This document shows positions 45,846-52,595 of a stretch of 64,000 nt of DNA, piece after piece. The notes beneath the pieces were generated by a model, which was given only the letters and a program-made list of their open reading frames with translations, had not been told where the DNA came from and ran no database searches. Positions within the stretch are counted from its first letter, which is position 1. Every line of letters begins with the position of its first letter. The position numbers and the translations under genes were made by a program. This DNA comes from Halalkalibaculum roseum. GTDB taxonomy: Bacteria; Bacteroidota; Rhodothermia; Balneolales; Balneolaceae. Where the stretch lies: the NCBI RefSeq assembly GCF_011059145.1, contig NZ_JAALLT010000003.1, positions 682,001 through 746,000 of the forward strand. Reading direction: 5' to 3'.

Positions 45846-48308
45846 ATGAATTCAGTCGGCTCGCAACTAATTGAAAAATGGTTCTCCCAAAAAGATTGGG
45901 AACCCTTTGACTACCAGCATGAAGTATGGAATGTGGTTCTGGAAGGAAAGAACGGCTTGCTCAATGCACCGACCGGCAGCGGCAAGACCTTCGCCCTTTT
46001 TATGCCCACCCTCATTAAATGGATTGATGAACACCCGGAGACCTATAAAGAGCTCGCAGATAATGGATTGAAGCTCTTATGGATCACCCCACTCAGGGCG
46101 CTGGCCAAAGATATCGAGCAGGCTCTGCAGCGGGTTCTGGATGAAATGGAGATCCCATGGAGTGTGGCACGGCGAACCGGAGATGTGAGTACAAAGAAGA
46201 AACAGCAGCTTAAGAAGCAGATGCCTGAGGTACTTATCACGACCCCGGAAAGCATGCACATTCTTATGGCGCAAAAGAAGTATCCACGTTACTTCGAAGA
46301 TCTTGGTACGGTAATCATTGATGAATGGCATGAGTTATTAGGATCAAAGAGAGGGACCCAAACCGAACTGGCGCTTTCTCGTCTGAAGCACCTAAAAGAT
46401 GATCTCCAGATTTGGGGAATATCGGCAACTATCGGCAACCTGCAAGAGGCCTTGGATGTGCTTCTCGGTTCGGATGCTGACAAGGAAGATGCCGTTATTA
46501 TAAAAGCCAATGTTGAAAAGAAGCTGGAAGTCCATTCGGTTCTTCCCGATGATGTTGAAAAATTTCCCTGGTCGGGACACCTGGGAACACGTTTGTTGCA
46601 CAAAGTTATTCCGATCATCGAGAACAGCCGCTCTACCCTGATCTTTACTAACACCAGATCCCAGTCGGAAGTCTGGTTCCAGAAGCTACTTGATGCCAAA
46701 CCTGACCTCGCCGGATCCATTGCGCTTCATCACGGATCCCTCAGTAAAAAAATCCGAAACTGGGTGGAAGAGTCGCTACATGAGGATATGCTCAAAGCGG
46801 TGGTTTGCACCTCCAGCCTTGACCTGGGAGTTGATTTCGCTCCGGTTGAAACGGTAGTTCAAGTCGGGAGCCCTAAAGGGGTTGCACGCTTTCTTCAGCG
46901 GGCGGGTCGCAGCGGACATCAGCCCGGTTCTACCAGCCGGATTTATTTTGTACCTACCAACGCCCTGGAGCTCATAGAAGCAGCGGCTCTGAAAAGTGCG
47001 GCTCATTCCAAAACTACGATGGAAAGTCGAGATCCAATTCTTAAGCCCTATGACGTGCTCATCCAGTACATAGTGACACTTGGCATATCGGATGGGTTCA
47101 AGCCGGACGAACTCTTCAGGGAAATAAAGAGCACATTTGCCTATCAAACGCTCAATGAAAAAGAGTGGAACTGGATCCTAGATTTCTTGATAACAGGTGG
47201 GAAATCACTGACACGATATGATGAATATTCAAAAGTTGTTGAGGAAGACGGACTCTATAAGGTAAAAGACACAAGGATTATCCGACGTCATCGTATGTCT
47301 ATAGGTACCATTGCCAGTGACACCATGATGAAGGTGAAATATTTAAAAGGTGCTTCTTTGGGCGGCATTGAAGAGTGGTTCATTACAAAAATGAATCCCG
47401 GTGATACCTTTTGGTTTGCCGGCAGAGCATTGGAGCTGGTTCGCATCAAGGATATGACAGCCTATGTACGAAGAGCAAACACCTCCAAGGCAAAAGTCCC
47501 CAGCTGGATGGGCGGGAGGATGTCGCTCTCTTCCAATATGTCTGCCCTCCTGCGGCATAAATTACATGAAGCAATTGATGGTACAACGGATGATATTGAA
47601 CTGAAAACCATACAGCCAATCCTTGATGTTCAGCAGGACTGGTCAAGCCTGCCCGATGAGGATGAGCTTTTAATAGAAAAAACGTATTCCAATGAAGGGT
47701 GCCATGTCTTTATCTACCCTTTCGAGGGACGATATGTGCATGAAGGGATGTCGGCTTTGCTGGCCTACCGTATTTCTAAAATCATCCCAATTACCTTTTC
47801 CATTGCCATGAATGATTACGGTTTTGAGCTGCTCTCGGATAAAGAGATACCCATTGAAGAAGCATTAAAAAATGATCTGTTTTCAGACACGGATCTGGTA
47901 AAAGATATCTTTTCCAGTTTGAATGACACTGAAATTGCCAAACATCGATTTCGTGAAATTTGTCAGATCTCAGGTCTGATCTTCCAGGGTTTCCCCGGAC
48001 AAAAGAAAGCCAGCAGGCATCTCCAGATGTCATCCGGACTCTTTTTTGATGTTTTTGATGAGTATGAACCGGATAACCTGCTACTACAGCAGGCCTATGA
48101 TGAGGTGCTCTCTTACCAGCTGGATGAAGTTCGGCTTAGAAAAGCCTTAAAGCGCATTCAGAATCAGGAGATCAATTTTAAGTATCCGGAACGTTTCACA
48201 CCTTTTGCATTCCCGATAATGGTTGACCGGTTACGAGAGCGACTCAGTTCAGAAAAACTGGTGGACCGTATTCAAAAAATGCAGGTACAATTAGAGAAGC
48301 ATGTTTAG
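45846..48308 (+). CDS. Ligase-associated DNA damage response DEXH-box helicase (Lhr-like)
   Basis: 820-residue superfamily 2 helicase of the Lhr-like type that accompanies bacterial ATP-dependent ligases (TIGR04121-type). Walker A APTGSGKTFAL, DEWHELL (DEXH) box, SATIGN motif III, ALHHGSLS, and motif VI QRAGRSGHQPG are complete. A winged-helix and C-terminal Lhr-type domain follow (about 430-820). ATG at 45846. Followed by the phosphoesterase; the ligase and exonuclease of the same set are 20 kb away. Confidence 0.93.
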   Translation: MNSVGSQLIEKWFSQKDWEPFDYQHEVWNVVLEGKNGLLNAPTGSGKTFALFMPTLIKWIDEHPETYKELADNGLKLLWITPLRALAKDIEQALQRVLDEMEIPWSVARRTGDVSTKKKQQLKKQMPEVLITTPESMHILMAQKKYPRYFEDLGTVIIDEWHELLGSKRGTQTELALSRLKHLKDDLQIWGISATIGNLQEALDVLLGSDADKEDAVIIKANVEKKLEVHSVLPDDVEKFPWSGHLGTRLLHKVIPIIENSRSTLIFTNTRSQSEVWFQKLLDAKPDLAGSIALHHGSLSKKIRNWVEESLHEDMLKAVVCTSSLDLGVDFAPVETVVQVGSPKGVARFLQRAGRSGHQPGSTSRIYFVPTNALELIEAAALKSAAHSKTTMESRDPILKPYDVLIQYIVTLGISDGFKPDELFREIKSTFAYQTLNEKEWNWILDFLITGGKSLTRYDEYSKVVEEDGLYKVKDTRIIRRHRMSIGTIASDTMMKVKYLKGASLGGIEEWFITKMNPGDTFWFAGRALELVRIKDMTAYVRRANTSKAKVPSWMGGRMSLSSNMSALLRHKLHEAIDGTTDDIELKTIQPILDVQQDWSSLPDEDELLIEKTYSNEGCHVFIYPFEGRYVHEGMSALLAYRISKIIPITFSIAMNDYGFELLSDKEIPIEEALKNDLFSDTDLVKDIFSSLNDTEIAKHRFREICQISGLIFQGFPGQKKASRHLQMSSGLFFDVFDEYEPDNLLLQQAYDEVLSYQLDEVRLRKALKRIQNQEINFKYPERFTPFAFPIMVDRLRERLSSEKLVDRIQKMQVQLEKHV

Positions 48309-48461
48309 GTTTTAGGCCGCAGATTTCCACGGATATAATGAAGGAACTACAGTCATTAGACCATAACAATCGTTCACGCATATTAAGACACATAAAAATA
48401 TTTGTGCAAATCTGCAGCAAAAAATTGAATCAGCTATAAGCAGTTTTTACCTTTTTCCGCT
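48309..48461. repeat. Inverted CCGCAGATTT repeat pair in intergenic region
   Basis: GGCCGCAGATTTCCACGGAT at 48315-48334 and GTGCAAATCTGCAGC at 48404-48418 form an inverted pair between the helicase and pdeM genes. Related fragments occur at 24257-24275 and 36068-36084. Confidence 0.55.
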
Positions 48462-49133
48462 ATGATAAAAAATGCGAAAGCCATACATATCCAACACTGC
48501 AGGTTCTGGCTGCTTCCTGAAAAAGCAATCTACTGGCAAAAGAAAAAGATTCTAATAATTGCCGATCTTCATATCGGTAAATCCGGACATTTCAGAAAGA
48601 ACGGTATCCCGGTACCCGGTGATGTTAATAGTTCCAATATTGATAAAATGAACCGGCTGGTTCAGAAGGTTGAACCTGAGCACTTAGTTATCTTAGGTGA
48701 TCTATTTCACAGCCGAGCCAACAAAGAATGGGAGCAGTTCCAGACTTGGAGAAAAAAACACCTAAAATTGGAAGTCAGTCTTGTGATTGGCAATCACGAT
48801 ATTCTTCCCAGCTCAGCCTATCACTCATCTCATATCAATCTCTTTAAAAAGCTGACTGTTGGACCTTTTCTTATGATTCACGATCTCAATCAATTGCCAT
48901 CAGATAACAATACTTCCGACAATTATGTCTTGAGCGGTCATATACATCCGGCCGTGCGTCTAAGAGGAAAAGGCAGGCAATCTCTGAAGCTACCCTGTTT
49001 TTATTTTGGCACCAATGAAGGAATTCTTCCGGCCTTTGGTCAGTTTACCGGTACACATGTTATTGAACCGCGAAAAGGAGAAAAAGTTTATACCATAGCT
49101 GATTCTCAAATACTTGACATGAATACCAATTGA
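48462..49133 (+). CDS. pdeM: Ligase-associated metallophosphoesterase PdeM
   Basis: 223-residue calcineurin-like phosphoesterase of the ligase-associated set (TIGR04123-type). Metal ligands: IADLHIGKSGHFRK, LGDLFHS, GNHD, and SGHIHPAVRL in the family order, so the two-metal site should be complete. Probably processes DNA ends or nucleotides; exact substrate is unknown. 153 bases downstream of the helicase; the next gene starts 7 bases later. Confidence 0.9.
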   Translation: MIKNAKAIHIQHCRFWLLPEKAIYWQKKKILIIADLHIGKSGHFRKNGIPVPGDVNSSNIDKMNRLVQKVEPEHLVILGDLFHSRANKEWEQFQTWRKKHLKLEVSLVIGNHDILPSSAYHSSHINLFKKLTVGPFLMIHDLNQLPSDNNTSDNYVLSGHIHPAVRLRGKGRQSLKLPCFYFGTNEGILPAFGQFTGTHVIEPRKGEKVYTIADSQILDMNTN

Positions 49134-49140
49134 ATATTTT

Positions 49141-49773
49141 ATGACACAAACTCATCACAGGACTGTAATTTCTCTAAATAGTCTCTTTCTATTATTAACT
49201 GTGTCTGCCATTATCTTTTTTGCCTCGGATGCGTTAGCTCAAAATTTGTCCGGCGAACTGGAGTTATATAACCAAGATCGTTTAAACCTTAACAAGACCG
49301 GAATGCTGGTACTGTCCGGGTGGGCGCTTGGAAACATTGCCATTGGCAGTTATGGTTACTTCAGAACCGGCGGAAAAACCAAATACTTCCATCAGATGAA
49401 TGCAGCATGGAACCTGGTCAATCTTTCCATCGGGGCCTTTGCCTACTATAATTATCTGCATACCGACCCGGCCTCTTTTAGCCTTGCACAAAGCATGCGG
49501 GAAGCTAAATCACTAGAAAATATTCTTTTACTGAATATAGGTTTGGATGTGGGCTATATCGCAACCGGTGCTTTTTTATGGGAAAAAGGTATCCGAAAAG
49601 ATAATAACAGGCTGCTCGGTTACGGACCCTCCTTAATTCTTCAGGGAGGATTTCTTTTAGTTTTCGATGGGATACTCTACGGGTTGAACCGGACTCACAA
49701 TGAAAAATTATTCAACCTGATGGACAATTTATCCATTTCAGCCAATGCCATCTCCGTAACCATACCTCTTTGA
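49141..49773 (+). CDS. Membrane protein of unknown function
   Basis: 210 residues. Signal peptide (SLFLLLTVSAIIFFASDALAQ) followed by four hydrophobic segments (MLVLSGWALGNIAIGSYGYF, WNLVNLSIGAFAYYNYL, NILLLNIGLDVGYIATGAFLW, LILQGGFLLVFDGILYGL). Gly/Asn-rich turns between strands and helices recall a small Bacteroidota-specific family of unknown role. Start ATG at 49141, 7 bases after pdeM. Confidence 0.7.
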   Translation: MTQTHHRTVISLNSLFLLLTVSAIIFFASDALAQNLSGELELYNQDRLNLNKTGMLVLSGWALGNIAIGSYGYFRTGGKTKYFHQMNAAWNLVNLSIGAFAYYNYLHTDPASFSLAQSMREAKSLENILLLNIGLDVGYIATGAFLWEKGIRKDNNRLLGYGPSLILQGGFLLVFDGILYGLNRTHNEKLFNLMDNLSISANAISVTIPL

Positions 49774-49837
49774 TTTGAAACGAGTTGGATAGATGTTGAT
49801 AGGTATAGCAGGAAATTCTGAACTAGGCTTGAAACCG

Positions 49838-50482
49838 TTACTCTTTCCACTTGCGCTTGAAGCAGTGATGCAGCCGGCTGGTGATTCGTGACTTCCTTGT
49901 TCGCACATTGGCTCCTGAGATGTTGAAGACTTTACTCACCTCTTTTGTAGTGGCATCAGGATTGTCGATAAAGTACTCAATTAATTCCCGTTCATCATCC
50001 TGAAGCATATCGAGGCACTCCTCTAGTATGCGCTGTTTGTCTTCATCCAGAAGATTGGTAATCTGTTCGGCCGGTTCTACAAAGTGATGCAGATTTTCAT
50101 CAATAGGCGAGTTGAATCGGTGCTGATTCTTGGCATAACTTAAATATTCATTCCGGCAGGCACGTATTAAATAACTGAAAATATATTTCTCTTTTCGAAT
50201 ATTATCCTTTAAAATCTGCTCATATACGTTAATAAAGGCCTGTTGTGTACATTCTTCGGCTTCCTGTTCAGTGGCATTCATTGTAACTTTCAGATAGTCT
50301 TTCAGCCTAGGTAATACTTCTTCAAGTATTTCATTGGCCTTGCCATCCCTGTTTTCCTGGAGAGCAAAAACTAATTCCGAATAGTCTAGTCTGTCAGTAT
50401 TCAATGGTGTCTGTAGCCTGCGTATGTTTAGATGATTTCCTTTCTCCGCACTGCCCTTCTTTGCAGTAAATTCAGTATACAA
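49838..50482 (-). CDS. ECF-type RNA polymerase sigma factor of the CHAT module
   Basis: 214-residue sigma-70 family factor with region 2 (AEECTQQAFINVYEQILKDNIRKEKYIFSYLIRACRNEYLSYAKNQHRF) and a region 4 helix-turn-helix (DDERELIEYFIDNPDATTKEVSKVFNISGANVRTRKSRITSRLHHCF). The upstream frame closes at a TGA (50504-50506) and there is no ATG before region 2, so the TTG at 50482 (MYTEFTAKK) is the likely start. A perfect palindrome TACTCTAGAGTA lies 35-46 bases upstream. Divergent from the lipoprotein array; likely partner of the anti-sigma-like protein at 56547-57302. Confidence 0.88.
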   Translation of the reverse strand: MYTEFTAKKGSAEKGNHLNIRRLQTPLNTDRLDYSELVFALQENRDGKANEILEEVLPRLKDYLKVTMNATEQEAEECTQQAFINVYEQILKDNIRKEKYIFSYLIRACRNEYLSYAKNQHRFNSPIDENLHHFVEPAEQITNLLDEDKQRILEECLDMLQDDERELIEYFIDNPDATTKEVSKVFNISGANVRTRKSRITSRLHHCFKRKWKE

Positions 50483-50516
50483 ATTCTTGTTTCTAATAGC
50501 TATTCAGCTAAAAGAG

Positions 50517-50528
50517 TACTCTAGAGTA
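50517..50528. promoter_or_regulatory. Palindrome TACTCTAGAGTA upstream of the sigma gene
   Basis: 12-bp perfect palindrome. An almost identical TACTCTAAGAGTA (13 bp) is upstream of the anti-sigma-like gene at 57481-57493. Possible shared operator. Confidence 0.4.
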
Positions 50529-50694
50529 TATCTTTTTCTAGTTAATAATACTTAAAATATTTTACGCAAAATTAACATTGTTAACTTTTTATAATCTATT
50601 TAAATAAAATAACGTAACAAAAAGAGAATATATAGCTCTTTAACACAAGAATAGTTCGTTAATAAATCTTAATGAAAATATTATAATCTATACA

Positions 50695-50752
50695 TGTTAC
50701 AAATAAATTATTGCCGCTTAAAAAAGTACGGGATCGATTTTTATTTGTAACA
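50695..50752. promoter_or_regulatory. 13-bp perfect inverted repeat in the array control region
   Basis: TGTTACAAATAAA at 50695-50707 and its exact complement at 50740-50752, 32 bases apart. Right arm overlaps the TTTG of a possible Bacteroidota -33 box. Operator or RNA hairpin. Confidence 0.5.
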
Positions 50753-50775
50753 AACGGGTTACTAAAATATCTCTA
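50744..50775 (+). promoter_or_regulatory. Possible promoter for the lipoprotein array
   Basis: TTTG at 50744-50747, 20-base spacer, TATCTCTA at 50768-50775, loosely matching the Bacteroidota TTTG-N19/20-TANNTTTG pattern. Two of the last four bases do not fit. Confidence 0.25.
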
Positions 50776-50871
50776 TTCAAGGAAGGGTATAGTTAAAAGT
50801 TGAATAAAAGCAGCTTTTTAACCTTTCTAACGACAAATAGCCAAAATCATTAAATCAAGACCTTTACTCTC

Positions 50872-51075
50872 ATGGAAAAGCTATCTAAAAAATTTCTCGC
50901 TCTCACTTGTATTGTTGCATTGGCCACCGGTTGTGCATCTGTCACCGATGCCGGACTCGCCGAACAGCCCCAGGAACAGACCATCGAACAGGTAACACCT
51001 CCTGCTCCTGACCTCGATCCTGTCAAAGGTACCGGCGCCAAAGCTGAGCCTATGGTTGACAAACCAAAGCTTTAA
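50872..51075 (+). CDS. Array lipoprotein, copy 1
   Basis: 67-residue lipoprotein: signal MEKLSKKFLALTCIVALATGC with lipobox LATGC (Cys21) and a mature 47-residue peptide, acidic and Pro-rich (AEQPQEQTIEQVTPPAPDLD, then VKGTGAKAEPMVDKPKL). No family recognised and no Cys other than the lipidated one. The signal peptide of this copy differs from the other five while its mature part is identical to copies 2-5. First of six head-to-tail copies; probably the oldest or the boundary unit. Confidence 0.85.
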   Translation: MEKLSKKFLALTCIVALATGCASVTDAGLAEQPQEQTIEQVTPPAPDLDPVKGTGAKAEPMVDKPKL

Positions 51076-51125
51076 TTCTCAATAAGACCACACTAAGCGA
51101 ACTGCAACTATACATCTATATTCTT

Positions 51126-51329
51126 ATGATATCGCTCTCATCTAAACTACTCGCTTTTACTTTCATTATTGCATTGGCCACTGGTTGTGCCTCTGTCACC
51201 GATGCCGGACTCGCCGAACAGCCCCAGGAACAGACCATCGAACAGGTAACGCCTCCGGCTCCTGACCTCGATCCTGTCAAAGGTACCGGCGCCAAAGCTG
51301 AGCCTATGGTTGACAAACCAAAGCTTTAA
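51126..51329 (+). CDS. Array lipoprotein, copy 2
   Basis: Second copy, 254 bases after the first. MISLSSKLLAFTFIIALATGC signal; mature part identical to copy 1 in protein. At DNA level it has the ACGCCTCCGGCT variant shared with copies 5 and 6 rather than ACACCTCCTGCT of copies 1, 3 and 4. Confidence 0.85.
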   Translation: MISLSSKLLAFTFIIALATGCASVTDAGLAEQPQEQTIEQVTPPAPDLDPVKGTGAKAEPMVDKPKL

Positions 51330-51379
51330 TTCTCAATAAGACCACACTAAGCAAACTGCAACTATACATCTATATTCTT

Positions 51380-51583
51380 ATGAAATCGCTCTCATCTAAA
51401 CTACTCGCTTTTACTTTCATTATTGCACTGGCCACTGGTTGTGCCTCTGTCACCGATGCCGGACTCGCCGAACAGCCCCAGGAACAGACCATCGAACAGG
51501 TAACACCTCCTGCTCCTGACCTCGATCCTGTCAAAGGTACCGGCGCCAAAGCTGAGCCTATGGTTGACAAACCAAAGCTTTAA
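51380..51583 (+). CDS. Array lipoprotein, copy 3
   Basis: Third copy, same 254-base period. Signal MKSLSSKLLAFTFIIALATGC; mature 47 residues identical to copies 1, 2, 4 and 5. Carries the ACACCTCCTGCT variant. Confidence 0.85.
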   Translation: MKSLSSKLLAFTFIIALATGCASVTDAGLAEQPQEQTIEQVTPPAPDLDPVKGTGAKAEPMVDKPKL

Positions 51584-51633
51584 TTCTCAATAAGACCACA
51601 CTAAGCAAACTGCAACTATACATCTATATTCTT

Positions 51634-51837
51634 ATGAAATCGCTCTCATCTAAACTACTCGCTTTTACTTTCATTATTGCACTGGCCACTGGTTGTGCCT
51701 CTGTCACCGATGCCGGACTCGCCGAACAGCCCCAGGAACAGACCATCGAACAGGTAACACCTCCTGCTCCTGACCTCGATCCTGTCAAAGGCACCGGCGC
51801 CAAAGCTGAGCCTATGGTTGACAAACCAAAGCTTTAA
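51634..51837 (+). CDS. Array lipoprotein, copy 4
   Basis: Fourth copy, same protein as copy 3. DNA differs silently (AAAGGCACCGGC instead of AAAGGTACCGGC), ACACCTCCTGCT variant retained. Confidence 0.85.
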   Translation: MKSLSSKLLAFTFIIALATGCASVTDAGLAEQPQEQTIEQVTPPAPDLDPVKGTGAKAEPMVDKPKL

Positions 51838-51889
51838 TTCTCAATAAGACCACACACTAAGCAAACTAAAATCATACATCTATATTCTT

Positions 51890-52093
51890 ATGAAATCGCT
51901 CTCATCTAAACTACTCGCTTTTACTTTCATTATTGCATTGGCCACTGGTTGTGCCTCTGTCACCGATGCCGGACTCGCCGAACAGCCCCAGGAACAGACC
52001 ATCGAACAGGTAACGCCTCCGGCTCCTGACCTCGATCCTGTCAAAGGTACCGGCGCCAAAGCTGAGCCTATGGTTGACAAACCAAAGCTTTAA
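51890..52093 (+). CDS. Array lipoprotein, copy 5
   Basis: Fifth copy, 256 bases after copy 4 because the spacer has two extra bases and a changed stretch (CACACACTAAGCAAACTAAAA). Protein identical to copies 3 and 4; ACGCCTCCGGCT variant. Confidence 0.85.
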   Translation: MKSLSSKLLAFTFIIALATGCASVTDAGLAEQPQEQTIEQVTPPAPDLDPVKGTGAKAEPMVDKPKL

Positions 52094-52143
52094 TTCTCAA
52101 TAAGACCACACTAAGCAAACTGCAACTATACATCTATATTCTT

Positions 52144-52347
52144 ATGAAATCGCGATCATCTAAACTACTCGCTTTTACTTTCATTATTGCACTGTCCACT
52201 GGTTGTGCCTCTGTCACCGATGCCGGACTCGCCGAACAGCCCCAGGAACAGACCTTCGAACAAGTAACGCCTCCGGCTCCTGACCTCGATCCTGTCAAAG
52301 GTACCGGCGCCAAAGCTGAGCCTATGGTTGACAAACCAAAATTATAG
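52144..52347 (+). CDS. Array lipoprotein, copy 6 (most divergent mature part)
   Basis: Last copy. Signal MKSRSSKLLAFTFIIALSTGC; mature part has one change (QTFEQ for QTIEQ). After the AAACCAAAA end, the array spacer is lost and replaced by unrelated sequence, marking the array boundary. 248 bases upstream of the CHAT gene on the same strand. Confidence 0.83.
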   Translation: MKSRSSKLLAFTFIIALSTGCASVTDAGLAEQPQEQTFEQVTPPAPDLDPVKGTGAKAEPMVDKPKL

Positions 52348-52595
52348 GCAGGAAAAAGAGCTGTTGAATAAATCAATCAGTGCTGTACTCTACCATTTGA
52401 CTGTAGTGGTATATCTAAACATTGATTTAATATTCCTTGCTTAGTGTAGTCTACATTTATTAAAAATAACTCACATTCTTGTTGAAGAGGGGGAGTGTAT
52501 ATATATTACATTACCTGCTGCGTCTCTCATAGTTACATAAATTAATATCATTTACATAGGCAGGTTTAATTTACCCTAACAAATGTGGTAGTGAC
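52348..52595. other. Spacer between array and CHAT gene
   Basis: 248 bases, AT-rich, no gene seen. TACTCTA at 52386-52392 repeats one half of the palindromes found before the sigma and anti-sigma genes. No strong hairpin or Shine-Dalgarno. Confidence 0.5.

Larger units (their letters stand above)
50483..50871. other. AT-rich divergent control region between sigma gene and lipoprotein array
   Basis: 389 bases with no gene, strongly AT-rich. Contains the palindrome at 50517-50528, a 13-bp perfect inverted repeat at 50695-50752, three GTAACA/TGTTAC-type words, and a possible array promoter at 50744-50775. Confidence 0.75.
50872..52347 (+). repeat. Six-unit tandem array of a 254-bp lipoprotein gene
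   Basis: Head-to-tail units start at 50872, 51126, 51380, 51634, 51890 and 52144, each with a 204-base gene and a conserved spacer of about 50 bases (TTCTCAATAAGACCACACTA then CAACTATACATCTATATTCTT before ATG). No terminator lies between units, so one transcript could carry all six. Silent variants are shuffled among copies, a sign of recombination or gene conversion. Confidence 0.95.

Noticed and set aside
50872-52347. Possible CRISPR or diversity-generating repeat array
   Set aside because: Units are 254 bp with coding content, not 25-40-bp repeats with unique spacers, and there is no cas gene or reverse transcriptase.
50850-52376. Repeated reading frames of 66-80 codons on the minus strand across the lipoprotein array
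   Set aside because: They mirror the six plus-strand genes in another frame and repeat only because the DNA repeats; the plus-strand frames carry a signal peptide and lipobox, the minus ones show no domain or signal.
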